Positions 15,839-23,993 of a stretch of 64,000 nucleotides of DNA are shown one piece after another (positions within the stretch are counted from its first letter, which is position 1; the number at the start of each line of letters is the position of its first letter). The stretch is taken from assembly GCF_900107045.1 (NCBI RefSeq), contig NZ_FNON01000010.1:124001-188000 (forward strand). Reading direction: 5' to 3'. Below the pieces are notes generated by a model. The model was given only the letters and a program-made list of their open reading frames with translations, did no database searches and had not been told where the DNA came from. A program made the position numbers and the translations under genes. This DNA is from Amycolatopsis xylanica. GTDB lineage: Bacteria; Actinomycetota; Actinomycetes; Mycobacteriales; Pseudonocardiaceae.

Positions 15839-16237
15839 TTGAGTGGCCCGGAAGAACCTAACACCTTGAACACCACCGAAGCGCTCGACGAGGACGAACT
15901 GCGCGTCGACCCGCTGGAGGCCGGGGTGGAGCCACCCGAGCACTACAGCGCGGCCGACCGGTTCGGCACCACCGCGGCGGAGACGCGCGAAGGCGAGTCG
16001 CTCGAGCGGCGGCTCAGCGAGGAGGAGCCGGACGTCAGCGGGGACGAGGTGCCGGAGACACCACTGGCGATCGCGCCCGCCGACCAGCTGGACGACTCGA
16101 TCGACGAGATCCCGCCCGACGTCGAGCCGGTGGCGCCGGACGAACACACCTACCAGCGACACTCGGACCCGTCGCCGGACGAGCAGGCCGACCGGGCGGG
16201 TGGCTCGGTGGCGGAGTCGATCCGCGAATCAGGCTGA
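15839..16237 (+). CDS. DUF5709-family acidic protein
   Basis: A 132-residue, strongly acidic, probably disordered protein. The VEPPEHYSAADRFGTTAAETREGESLERRL stretch (quoted in pieces: FGTTAAETREGESLERRL) identifies the actinobacterial DUF5709 family. A TTG start at 15839 is chosen because GGAAGGAG lies seven bases upstream and the frame becomes coding exactly there. Function is unknown. Its 3' end overlaps the convergent GAF-ANTAR gene by nine bases. Confidence 0.78.
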   Translation: MSGPEEPNTLNTTEALDEDELRVDPLEAGVEPPEHYSAADRFGTTAAETREGESLERRLSEEEPDVSGDEVPETPLAIAPADQLDDSIDEIPPDVEPVAPDEHTYQRHSDPSPDEQADRAGGSVAESIRESG

Positions 16238-16981
16238 GCGCAGGGACTGCCACAGGTGACTGGCGGCCCGGCGGGCGGCGTCGGCGGGCGGCGCGAGCTG
16301 CTCGTCGGTGCCGCTCTCGGCGGGCGCGTGGCCGACCAGTTCGACCGTGGCGACGGCGAGTTCGCGCAGCTTGACGTTGTAGTGCTGGCTCGTCGCGACC
16401 AGCGTCCGGAACGCGCCCGCGGCGTCGCAGCGCCGTGCGGCCATGATCATGCCCTTGGCCTGCTCGATCACCCGGCGGTACTCGATCATGTCGACCAGCT
16501 GGTCCGCTTTGATGATCTCGCCGGCGCAGAAGTCGACCAGCGCCGCCGAAACCGCGAGCACCGGCTCGGTCTCCTCGATCGCGCGGATGTCGTCGGGCGT
16601 CGGATCCCGGTCGAGATACACGGTGAGCACGATCGGGCCGTCGTCGTCCCAGCCGCCCGCGACCGCCAGCGCGACCACTTTGTCCCTGGGCGCCAACGCT
16701 TCCGCCAGCTTCGGCCAGCGCTCGTCGTGGCGCAGGTCCGCCGAGTGGACGGCCTCGTGGCTCTCGGCCGCCTGCCTGGTCGGGCCCTCGCCGAGTTTCG
16801 CCTGCAGTGCTTCGAAGTCCGACGCGTCACCGATCGCGCGCACCACGCGCGGCGGGGTTTCGGCGGTGCTGAGCGCGGTGCCGAGCCCGCGCACCCGGGA
16901 AGCGAGATGCTCCAGCAGGGTGTCCAGCAGCTCCGGGCCGAGCGTGAATCTCGCTGAATCGTCCGGCATGACGCCGAGCAT
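16229..16981 (-). CDS. GAF and ANTAR domain antitermination regulator
   Basis: A 250-residue protein. The N-terminal GAF-like sensor covers about residues 10-155 (GEGPTRQAAESHEAVHSADL, VALAVAGGWDDDGPIVLTVY). The ANTAR domain lies at about 165-220 (IEYRRVIEQAKGMIMAARRC, AFRTLVATSQHYNVKLRELA). GAF-ANTAR proteins couple small-molecule sensing to RNA binding at antiterminator hairpins. ATG 16981 has GAGG six bases upstream; ATG 16969 is possible. It is the second ANTAR protein within 5 kb. The chemical signal is not predictable. Confidence 0.85.
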   Translation of the reverse strand: MLGVMPDDSARFTLGPELLDTLLEHLASRVRGLGTALSTAETPPRVVRAIGDASDFEALQAKLGEGPTRQAAESHEAVHSADLRHDERWPKLAEALAPRDKVVALAVAGGWDDDGPIVLTVYLDRDPTPDDIRAIEETEPVLAVSAALVDFCAGEIIKADQLVDMIEYRRVIEQAKGMIMAARRCDAAGAFRTLVATSQHYNVKLRELAVATVELVGHAPAESGTDEQLAPPADAARRAASHLWQSLRSA

Positions 16982-17067
16982 AGTCCGCCTCGCTCACGCG
17001 GCGGCATGATCCCGCTGCCCCTACGGTGGGTGGCAGAGCGCTCAACCGACCGAAGGGAAGGCCGAAG

Positions 17068-17373
17068 ATGCTTGCGATGACCGAAGCCGCCGCCGAGGCG
17101 ATCAGCGCGCTCACCGCGCAACTGGACGAAGAGACAGCCGGAGTCCGGTTCGCGATGCAGCAGGACGAGAACGCCGAACCGGCGCTCGCGCTGTCCGTGG
17201 CGCCCGAACCCCAGAGCGGCGACCAGATTCTCGGCACCGACGCCGGCGCCAAGGTGTTCCTCGAACAGGGAGCCGCCGAGATCCTCGACGACAAGGTCCT
17301 CGACGTCCAGCGAGACGACGAAGGCCAGCTCAACTTCGCCGTACTCCAGCAACCCGACCAACCTCTCGCCTAG
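17068..17373 (+). CDS. HesB/IscA-like protein lacking cysteines
   Basis: A 101-residue protein with the IscA-like fold pattern (MTEAAAEAISAL start, then AGVRFAMQQDE and ALSVAPEPQSGDQIL). The three cluster-binding cysteines of true IscA/HesB scaffolds are absent, and there is no Cys at all. It belongs to the actinobacterial Hesb-like group of unknown role and is unlikely to carry an Fe-S cluster. GAAGGGAAGG precedes ATG 17068. It is a single gene followed by a 380-base repeat-rich gap. Confidence 0.75.
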   Translation: MLAMTEAAAEAISALTAQLDEETAGVRFAMQQDENAEPALALSVAPEPQSGDQILGTDAGAKVFLEQGAAEILDDKVLDVQRDDEGQLNFAVLQQPDQPLA

Positions 17374-17412
17374 CCGTGAGTGTTGCCCGCGCGGTCAGGG
17401 CTATGCGTGTGT

Positions 17413-17455
17413 GAGTGGTAACCCTGCTGCATCCAACGGAGCAGAGTTACCACTC
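17413..17455 (+). terminator. Hairpin after HesB-like gene
   Basis: GAGTGGTAAC pairs with GTTACCACTC, extended by CTGCT/AGCAG after one mismatch, around an 11-base loop, 40 bases beyond the stop. There is no U-run; it probably acts as a transcript-end structure. Confidence 0.5.
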
Positions 17456-17481
17456 GCGCGGGCTCATCCCACCCTTGGCAC

Positions 17482-17535
17482 GTGACAAGGGCCGCCCTTG
17501 CAACGCTCTGGGTGACAAGGGCCGCCCGTGTCACC
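17482..17535. repeat. 30-bp-period direct repeat GTGACAAGGGCCGCCC
   Basis: Exact 16-mers lie at 17482-17497 and 17512-17527. The second copy also forms a GGTGACA/TGTCACC hairpin (17511-17535). It lies within the 380-base gene-free stretch 17374-17753, which otherwise holds only family A palindromes. Confidence 0.55.
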
Positions 17536-17604
17536 TGGCCGCGGTCGTTCCGCTGAGCGTGCCACAAGCCCCGTTCGTGCCGACCCGCCGAGACCACAGC
17601 AGGC

Positions 17605-17650
17605 GTCGTGAGTGTTCCGGCCGGTTCTAACCGGCCATACCACTCACGAC
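17605..17650. repeat. Family A interspersed palindrome, copy 1
   Basis: Outer arms GTCGTGAGTG and CACTCACGAC enclose an inner GGCCGGTT/AACCGGCC palindrome. Near-identical copies lie at 29263-29320 and 56480-56531. A half copy at 17729-17757 overlaps the glycerate kinase stop. Confidence 0.8.
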
Positions 17651-17728
17651 CCCCCCAGGCTCAGGGCACCTCGGCGAACTTGGCCACGAAAGCGCACACC
17701 GGCCCAGAACACGCCACGTTTGGGTTGC

Positions 17729-17757
17729 CGCTCAAAATAACCGGCCGGAACACTCAC
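17729..17757. repeat. Half copy of family A palindrome at glycerate kinase stop
   Basis: On the minus strand the glycerate kinase reading frame runs W-A-R-S-stop into GTCGTGAGTGTTCCGGCCGG. The TGA (17754-17756) is thus part of the repeat itself. Confidence 0.65.
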
Positions 17758-18863
17758 GACCTAGCCCAGGCCCGGACCAGGTCGGCGGCCTGGGCGCGCA
17801 GCAAGGCCGGGGTGTTGGCCAGCGCGTACTCGAGCGAGGGCGCGTGGTCGATCAGCGCCCGGCTTCCCACGACGCCGAGTGCGGCGAGCTGGGTGTCGTC
17901 CAGCGCGATCCGGCCCGCGATGGCGAGCAGGGGGATTCCCTGGGCGCGGCGGGCGATTCCGGCAGGCGCCTTGCCCGCGAGGCTTTGCTGGTCGAGGGAG
18001 CCTTCGCCGGTGATGACCAGGTCGGCACCGTCCAAAGCGGACTCGACACCGGTCAGCCCGACGATCAGGTCGAAGCCCGACTCGACGGAGGCGCCCAGCG
18101 CCAGCGCCGCCGCGGCGATCCCGCCGCCCGCGCCGGAGCCGGGGATGTCGGCGACGTCGGCGCCGATCACGTGCAACGCCCGCGCCCACGCGGTCAGTGC
18201 CTCTTCCAGCGCCGCGACCTCGTCGGGCGAAGCGCCCTTCTGCGGGCCGAAGACGGCGGCCGCGCCGGACGGGCCGAGCAGGGGGTTGGTCACGTCCGTC
18301 GCGACACCGATGGTGATGCCCGACAGCCGGGTGAGCACCGCCGTCAAGTCCACTTCGGACACTTCGCGCAGCGGTCCGCCGCCGAGGCCGATCGGCGCGT
18401 CCGAACCGTCGAGCACCTGGGCGCCCAGCGCCTGCAGCATGCCCGCGCCGCCGTCGGTCGACGCGGTGCCGCCAACGGTCAGCACCAGCCGCTCGACCCC
18501 GCGGGACAGCGCGTGCGCGATCAGCTCGCCGACACCGTAAGTGTTGGCCTGCAAGGAAACCGAGGGCGACGGTGTGACGAACTCGATGCCGCAGGCCCGC
18601 GCGGACTCGACGTAGGCGCAGCCGTCGAGCACGGCGTACGTGGCGTCGACCGGCGAGCCGAGTGGTCCGCTCACCCGCGTGGAGACTATCTCGGCGCCCG
18701 CCGCGGCGAGCACGTCGAGCGTGCCCTCGCCGCCGTCGGCGACCGGGCAGCGCACCACCGAGGCATCGGGGAGCGCGTCGAGTACGCCGAGCGCGATGGC
18801 GTCGGCCGCCTCGACCGCGGTCGCGCTGCCTTTGAACTTGTCGGGAGCGATCACGACCTTCAC
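17754..18863 (-). CDS. Glycerate kinase
   Basis: A 369-residue GckK/GarK-type glycerate kinase: start IAPDKFKGSATAVEAADAI, then CPVADGGEGTLDVLA, LTVGGTASTDGGAGMLQALG (about 118-137) and DLVITGEGSLDQQSL. It phosphorylates D-glycerate with ATP. GTG 18863 overlaps the stop of the upstream hydroxyacid dehydrogenase by four bases. The pair would convert glyoxylate/hydroxypyruvate to glycerate and then phosphoglycerate. The stop codon lies inside a family A palindrome half, so the last residues may be repeat-derived. Confidence 0.92.
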   Translation of the reverse strand: MKVVIAPDKFKGSATAVEAADAIALGVLDALPDASVVRCPVADGGEGTLDVLAAAGAEIVSTRVSGPLGSPVDATYAVLDGCAYVESARACGIEFVTPSPSVSLQANTYGVGELIAHALSRGVERLVLTVGGTASTDGGAGMLQALGAQVLDGSDAPIGLGGGPLREVSEVDLTAVLTRLSGITIGVATDVTNPLLGPSGAAAVFGPQKGASPDEVAALEEALTAWARALHVIGADVADIPGSGAGGGIAAAALALGASVESGFDLIVGLTGVESALDGADLVITGEGSLDQQSLAGKAPAGIARRAQGIPLLAIAGRIALDDTQLAALGVVGSRALIDHAPSLEYALANTPALLRAQAADLVRAWARS

Positions 18864-19816
18864 GGGCGCACCTCGGTGATCGGGCCGGTGCCCGCCAGCA
18901 CCGACACGACGTTGCGCGCGGCCAGCAGCGCCATCTCGGTCCTGGTCTCGACGGTGGCCGAGCCCAGGTGCGGCATCACCACCACGTTGTCCAGCTCCAG
19001 AAGCCGGGGTTCCACCTCGGGCTCCTTCTCGAACACGTCGAGCGCCGCGCCCGCGATCTCGCCCGCCAGCAAGGCGTCCGCCAGCGCCGGTTCGTCGACG
19101 ACCGGGCCGCGCGTGGTGTTCACCAGATACGCGCTCGGCTTCATGGCACGCAGGACGTCCGCGTTGATCAGGTGCCGCGTCGCGGGCGTCAGCGGGCAGT
19201 GCAGTGAAACGAAATCCGACGTCGCGATCAGCTCGTCGAACGGCAAGTACTTGGCGCCCAAGGCTTCCTCGATCTCGGGCGCGACCCTGGACCGTCCTGA
19301 GTAGACGATCCGCAGCCCGAACGCGAGCGCGCGCTTGGCGAACGCCTGGCCGATCTGGCCGAGCCCGACGATGCCGAGCGTCTTGCCCTGCAGCCCGGCG
19401 CCCAGCATGAAGCCGAGATGGAACGACCACGGCTGCTTCGCGCGCAGGAGCCGTTCCCCCTCGCCGAGCCGCCGCGTCACCGCGAGCAGCAGCCCGAACG
19501 CGAGGTCGGCGGTCGCGTCGGTCAGCACGCCAGGCGTGTTCGTCACGACCACGCCGCGCTCGGCGAACCCGGGCACGTCGAGATTGTCGTAGCCGACGGC
19601 GACATTGGAGACGACGCGCAGCTCCGGGCCGATCTTGGCCGGGTCGATCCGGTCGAACGCCATGCTCACCACGGCGGACGCGCCCCGGATGAGGTCGTGC
19701 AGCTCATCGGGCGTCAGCGGCCGGTCCTCCGTGGAGACGACCACCTCGCCCGCTTCGGCCAGTACCTGCATCGCTTCGTCTGGAATCCGCCTCGTGACGG
19801 CGATCTTCGGTCGCAC
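18860..19816 (-). CDS. D-2-hydroxyacid dehydrogenase, glyoxylate/hydroxypyruvate reductase type
   Basis: A 318-residue NAD(P)-dependent dehydrogenase. The Rossmann fingerprint GLGQIGQAFAKRA lies at about 152-164. Catalytic elements are NTTRGPVVDEPAL (Arg at about 236), the Glu region and MPHLGSATVETR (His at about 283). The SNVAVGYDNLDV and NTPGVLTDATADLAF segments match glyoxylate reductase/GRHPR rather than formate or phosphoglycerate dehydrogenases. It probably reduces glyoxylate or hydroxypyruvate to glycolate or glycerate, feeding the coupled glycerate kinase. It starts with GTG 19816. Confidence 0.88.
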   Translation of the reverse strand: MRPKIAVTRRIPDEAMQVLAEAGEVVVSTEDRPLTPDELHDLIRGASAVVSMAFDRIDPAKIGPELRVVSNVAVGYDNLDVPGFAERGVVVTNTPGVLTDATADLAFGLLLAVTRRLGEGERLLRAKQPWSFHLGFMLGAGLQGKTLGIVGLGQIGQAFAKRALAFGLRIVYSGRSRVAPEIEEALGAKYLPFDELIATSDFVSLHCPLTPATRHLINADVLRAMKPSAYLVNTTRGPVVDEPALADALLAGEIAGAALDVFEKEPEVEPRLLELDNVVVMPHLGSATVETRTEMALLAARNVVSVLAGTGPITEVRP

Positions 19817-19936
19817 GCCGACAGCCTAAGGCACCGATGGGGGAGCACGTTCCCCTCCGCGGGTGAGCCGCCGGGTCTCGTGCGCCGGGAGTCTTGTCGC
19901 GGCGGGAAATTCCCGCTCGGACAAGGGGGTCACCAG

Positions 19937-20443
19937 ATGTACCGCAAGCAAGCCGCCGCCGTCGGTGTCGCACTCGTGCTCGCCGCGACCGGCACGGCGA
20001 GTGCCGTCGAAACCGCCGGGAAACCTACGGAACCGAGCCTCGCCGGGCACGCGAAGATGTACCGGCCAGCGGGAGACGACGTCCAATTCACCTTCGACGC
20101 GCACGGTTTCGCCACCGACGCCCGCGGCACTTTCCGTGTCTACCACGCGTTCGGTGGGGAGTCGGGCTGGTTCGAGGGGACCGTCGACTGCCTGCTCGTC
20201 GGCGGCCCGGTCGCCGTGCTCACCGGCGTCGTCACCGCCACGAACGTGCCGGGGCTGCAAGGGGTGCGCCGCGGCATGACCGTCTACGACCACGGCAGGC
20301 GCGACCGGGTCGGCTACAGCTGGGCGCTCGACACCACCGGAACCGAGTCGGTGCCGAAATGCCTGAGCAGCGCGCCTTTCGAGACGGTCGAAAGCGGCGA
20401 CTTCAAGGTCGTCGAGTGGCTGCCGCCGACCCGGACGAGCTAA
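19937..20443 (+). CDS. Secreted protein of unknown function
   Basis: A 168-residue protein. A cleavable signal peptide (positively charged start, hydrophobic core, ASA at about 21-23) precedes a compact beta-rich domain with MYRPAGDDVQFTFDAHG, VDCLLVGGPVAVLTGVVT and TVYDHGRRDRVGYSWA. Two cysteines (CLLVG and KCLSS) could form one disulfide. I recognise the type from other actinobacteria, where it is annotated only as hypothetical. It is monocistronic and divergent from the dehydrogenase gene. Confidence 0.75.
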   Translation: MYRKQAAAVGVALVLAATGTASAVETAGKPTEPSLAGHAKMYRPAGDDVQFTFDAHGFATDARGTFRVYHAFGGESGWFEGTVDCLLVGGPVAVLTGVVTATNVPGLQGVRRGMTVYDHGRRDRVGYSWALDTTGTESVPKCLSSAPFETVESGDFKVVEWLPPTRTS

Positions 20444-20484
20444 TCGCGGCCGGGGTGCTGGACGGCCGCCACGCAAAGGCGTAT

Positions 20485-20499
20485 GTTCATATGTAGAAC
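20485..20499. promoter_or_regulatory. Candidate IclR-family operator upstream of pcaI
   Basis: GTTC-N7-GAAC, centred 49 bases before the pcaI GTG, resembles inverted-repeat sites of IclR-type Pca regulators. The operon's own IclR gene is at its far end. Binding is inferred. Confidence 0.4.
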
Positions 20500-20540
20500 G
20501 TGTGTGCGCAATCCGAACAGTTCAAGGAGAGGTGAGAGTC

Positions 20541-21341
20541 GTGGCGAAGGTGGTGTCGTTGAGTGATGCCGTGGCCGAGCTGGTCCACGATGGCGACACC
20601 GTCGCACTCGAAGGCTTCACGCATCTGATCCCGGTGGCGGCCGGGCAGGAGATCATCCGGCAGGGCCGCCGGGATCTCACGCTGGTCAGGATGACCCCGG
20701 ACATCGTCTACGACCAGCTGATCGGCGCCGGCTGCGCGCGCAAGCTGATCTTCTCGTGGGGCGGCAATCCCGGAGTCGGGTCGCTGCACCGGTTCCGGGA
20801 CGCCGTCCAGCACTCCTGGCCGGTGCCGCTGGAGATCGAAGAACACAGTCACGCCGGCATGGCGAACAGGTACGTCGCGGGCGCCTCCGGGCTGCCGTTC
20901 GCCGTGCTGCGTGGCTACACCGGCACGGATCTGGCCGCCCAGACCGAGACGATCAAGCCGATCACCTGCCCGTTCACCGGTGAGGTGCTCACCGCCGTTC
21001 CCGCGCTGAACCCGGACGTCACCATCGTGCACGCCCAGCGCGTGGACCGGGCGGGCAACGTCCAGCTCTGGGGTATCGCCGGAGTGCAGAAGGAGGCCGT
21101 GCTCGCGGCCAAGCGGTCACTGGTGACCGTGGAGGAGATCGTCGACGAGCTGGAACCGAGGCCGGGCGCGGTGGTGCTGCCCGCCTGGGTGGTCACCGCG
21201 GTCGCCGAAGTGCCCGGCGGTGCTTCGCCGTCCTACGCGGCGGGGTACTACGAGCGGGACAACGGCGCGTACCAGGCCTGGGACGCGATCAGCCGTGATC
21301 GCGCGGAGTTCACCAAATGGCTGGCGGGGGTGGCGGCGTGA
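20541..21341 (+). CDS. pcaI: 3-oxoadipate CoA-transferase subunit A
   Basis: A 266-residue CoA-transferase family I alpha subunit (GDTVALEGFTHLIPVAAGQEII start; SWGGNPGVGSLHRFRDA). With subunit B it moves CoA from succinyl-CoA to 3-oxoadipate. GTG 20541 is chosen over GTG 20532 from spacing to AGGAGAGG. It opens an eight-gene protocatechuate operon and overlaps pcaJ by four bases. Family I transferases also act on other ketoacids; the pca neighbours fix the role. Confidence 0.88.
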   Translation: MAKVVSLSDAVAELVHDGDTVALEGFTHLIPVAAGQEIIRQGRRDLTLVRMTPDIVYDQLIGAGCARKLIFSWGGNPGVGSLHRFRDAVQHSWPVPLEIEEHSHAGMANRYVAGASGLPFAVLRGYTGTDLAAQTETIKPITCPFTGEVLTAVPALNPDVTIVHAQRVDRAGNVQLWGIAGVQKEAVLAAKRSLVTVEEIVDELEPRPGAVVLPAWVVTAVAEVPGGASPSYAAGYYERDNGAYQAWDAISRDRAEFTKWLAGVAA

Positions 21342-22087
21342 GCGAGTACAGCTCGGACGAGATGATGAGCGTTGCAGCCTCGCGCGCGCTCGGGGACGGC
21401 ATGTCGTGCTTCGTCGGCATCGGCCTGCCGAGCACGGCGGCGAACCTGGCCAGGCGCACCCATGCCCCGGGGCTCACCCTGGTCTACGAGTCGGGCTGCC
21501 TGGGCGCCAAGCCTTCCCGGCTGCCACTGTCCATTGGGGACGGTGAGCTGGCCGACACCTCGGACGCGGTGATCAGCGTGCCGGAGGTGTTCAACTACTG
21601 GCTCCAGCCCGGCCGGATCGACGTCGGCTTCCTCGGCGCCGCGCAGCTGGACAAGTTCGGCAACATCAACACCACGGTCATCGGCTCCGACTACCACGAT
21701 CCGAAGGTCCGGCTGCCCGGCGCGGGCGGCGCCCCCGAGATCGCCGCCTCCTGCCGCGAGGTCTTCGTGGTGCTGCGGCAGAACGCGCGCGCGTTCGTCG
21801 AGCGGGTCGACTTCATCACTTCGTTCGGTCACGGCACCGGCAAGGGCGACCGCGAACGCCTGGGCCTGCCCGGCGCGGGCCCCACACTGGTGGTCACCGA
21901 CCTCGGCATCCTGCGCCCCGATCCCGATACCCGTGAGCTGGTGCTGGCCGAACTCCACCCCGGTATCGACCTGGACCAGGTCAGGGCCGCCACCGGCTGG
22001 AACCTCAAGGTCTCGGCGGAACTCGGCGAGACCCCGGCGCCGACCGAGGCCGAACTCCGCGTGCTGAGGGAGCTGAAAGCGGCATGA
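21338..22087 (+). CDS. pcaJ: 3-oxoadipate CoA-transferase subunit B
   Basis: The 249-residue beta subunit has the ESGCLGAKPSRLPLSIGD segment around the position of the catalytic Glu, and GAAQLDKFGNINTTVIG. Together with PcaI it forms a heteromer that activates 3-oxoadipate. GTG 21338 overlaps the pcaI stop, and its own stop overlaps pcaF by four bases. These couplings suggest fixed stoichiometry. Confidence 0.88.
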   Translation: MSEYSSDEMMSVAASRALGDGMSCFVGIGLPSTAANLARRTHAPGLTLVYESGCLGAKPSRLPLSIGDGELADTSDAVISVPEVFNYWLQPGRIDVGFLGAAQLDKFGNINTTVIGSDYHDPKVRLPGAGGAPEIAASCREVFVVLRQNARAFVERVDFITSFGHGTGKGDRERLGLPGAGPTLVVTDLGILRPDPDTRELVLAELHPGIDLDQVRAATGWNLKVSAELGETPAPTEAELRVLRELKAA

Positions 22088-23253
22088 GCGAGACCTTCAT
22101 CCTCGACGCGGTCCGTACCCCGTTCGGCCGGTACGGCGGCGCGCTCTCCGGCGTCCGTCCCGACGACCTCGCCGCCACCGTGGTCAAGGCGCTCGGCGAG
22201 CGCAACGACCTCGACCCGGCGACGGTCGACGAGGTGATACTCGGCGACGCCAACGGCGCGGGCGAGGACAACAGGAACGTGGCGCGGATGGCCACGCTGC
22301 TCGCCGGCTGGCCGACGTCGGTGCCGGGCAGCACGGTCAACCGGCTGTGCGGCTCCGGGCTGGACGCGGTCATGCAGGCCAGCCGTGCCGTGCAGGTCGG
22401 CGACGCTTCGCTGGTGGTGGCCGGCGGTGTCGAGTCGATGAGCCGGGCGCCGTGGATCCTGCTCAAGCCGGAGAAGGTGTTCCCGAGCACGCCGCAGACG
22501 CTGCACTCCAGCACGCTGGGCTGGCGCATGGTCAACCCCGAGATGCCGGAGCGGTGGACGGTCTCGCTCGGCGAGTCCACCGAAATGCTCGCCGAGCGCT
22601 ACGGCATCGGGCGTGACGAGCAGGACGCGTTCGCGGTCAAGAGCCATGTCAACGCGGCGAAAGCCTGGGATGGCGGCTTCTACGACACGCATGTCATCCC
22701 CGTCGGGGGTCTCGACCGGGACGAGGGCATCAGGCCGGATTCGAGCGTGGACAAGCTGGCCAGGCTCAAGCCCGCCTTCCGTCCACAAGGGACGGTCACG
22801 GCCGGCAACTCGTCCCCGCTCAACGACGGCGCGTCCGCGTTGCTGCTCGGTGACGCGGCCGCGGCGGACCGGCTTGGCAAGCGGCCGCTGGCCAGGATCG
22901 CCGGGCGGGGCGCGGCGGGTGTCGACCCGGACGTGTTCGGGATCGGGCCGGTCAAGGCGGCCGAGATCGCGCTGGAGCGTGCCGGGATCGGCTGGGCGGA
23001 CCTCACGGCGGTCGAGCTGAACGAGGCGTTCGCCGCGCAGTCGCTCGCGTGCCTGGCCGACTGGCCGAAGCTCGACCCGGCACTCGTCAACGTCAACGGC
23101 GGCGCCATCGCGATCGGTCATCCGCTCGGCGCGTCCGGCGGGCGGATCCTCGCCTCACTGGCCTACGAGCTGCGCCGTCGCGGTGGTGGCTGGGGACTGG
23201 CCGCCATCTGCATCGGAGTCGGCCAGGGCCTGGCCGTCGTCATCGAGGCCTAG
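22084..23253 (+). CDS. pcaF: 3-oxoadipyl-CoA thiolase
   Basis: A 389-residue thiolase with all catalytic positions present: C89 in NRLCGSGLDA, H346 in GGAIAIGHPLGASG and C376 in AICIGVGQGL. It splits 3-oxoadipyl-CoA to succinyl-CoA and acetyl-CoA, the last reaction of the beta-ketoadipate pathway. Length and motifs match acetyl-CoA acyltransferases. The operon position after pcaIJ makes the specific substrate likely. Confidence 0.9.
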   Translation: MSETFILDAVRTPFGRYGGALSGVRPDDLAATVVKALGERNDLDPATVDEVILGDANGAGEDNRNVARMATLLAGWPTSVPGSTVNRLCGSGLDAVMQASRAVQVGDASLVVAGGVESMSRAPWILLKPEKVFPSTPQTLHSSTLGWRMVNPEMPERWTVSLGESTEMLAERYGIGRDEQDAFAVKSHVNAAKAWDGGFYDTHVIPVGGLDRDEGIRPDSSVDKLARLKPAFRPQGTVTAGNSSPLNDGASALLLGDAAAADRLGKRPLARIAGRGAAGVDPDVFGIGPVKAAEIALERAGIGWADLTAVELNEAFAAQSLACLADWPKLDPALVNVNGGAIAIGHPLGASGGRILASLAYELRRRGGGWGLAAICIGVGQGLAVVIEA

Positions 23254-23264
23254 GAGGGAAACCC

Positions 23265-23993
23265 ATGGGAGACCTGCGGTTGCCGCGGTACGCGCGTGAT
23301 CCGGACGGCACGCATCCGCCGCTAGACTACGCCGGATACGGCTCGACCAAGCTGCGCCACCCGAAGCAGCCGCTGGTGCTGCTGCCGCAGCAGCTCACCG
23401 AGGTCACGGGCCCGCTGCTCGGCCCCGGCAGGCTCGGCGAGCTCGACAACGACCTCACCCGCCAGCACGCGGGAGAGCCGCAGGGCCAGCGGATCATCGT
23501 CACCGGCAGGCTGCTCGACGGTGACGCCAGGCCGGTCCGGAACTCGCTCGTCGAGATCTGGCAGGCCAACGCGGGCGGACGCTACAAGCACACCGGGGAC
23601 CGGTGGCCCTCGCCGCTGGACCCGAACTTCGACGGCGTCGGCCGCACGCTGACCGACGACGACGGCCGCTACACCTTCACCACCATCAAGCCGGGCGCGT
23701 ACCCGTGGAAGAACCACGACAACGCCTGGCGGCCCGCGCACATCCACTTCTCGGTGTTCGGCACGGCGTTCACCCAGCGGCTGGTCACCCAGATGTACTT
23801 CCCGGACGATCCGCTGTTCGGCCAGGACCCGATCTTCAACTCCATCCCGGACGAGAAGGCCCGGCAGCGGATGATCTCCCGCTTCGACCTCGACCGCACC
23901 GAGGCCAACTGGGCCTTGGCCTACCAGTTCGACATCGTCCTGCGCGGCCGCGACGCCTCGGTCTTCGAAGACGAAGAGGAGGAAGACGAATGA
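23265..23993 (+). CDS. pcaH: Protocatechuate 3,4-dioxygenase beta subunit
   Basis: A 242-residue intradiol dioxygenase. The iron ligands appear at Y107, Y146 (GAYPW), H159 and H161 (RPAHIH). Their spacing is identical to the Pseudomonas enzyme ligands Y408/Y447/H460/H462, as I recall it. It opens the aromatic ring of protocatechuate to 3-carboxy-cis,cis-muconate. ATG 23265 has GGAGGG upstream. It ends in an acidic EDEEEEDE tail and overlaps pcaG by four bases. Confidence 0.93.
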   Translation: MGDLRLPRYARDPDGTHPPLDYAGYGSTKLRHPKQPLVLLPQQLTEVTGPLLGPGRLGELDNDLTRQHAGEPQGQRIIVTGRLLDGDARPVRNSLVEIWQANAGGRYKHTGDRWPSPLDPNFDGVGRTLTDDDGRYTFTTIKPGAYPWKNHDNAWRPAHIHFSVFGTAFTQRLVTQMYFPDDPLFGQDPIFNSIPDEKARQRMISRFDLDRTEANWALAYQFDIVLRGRDASVFEDEEEEDE

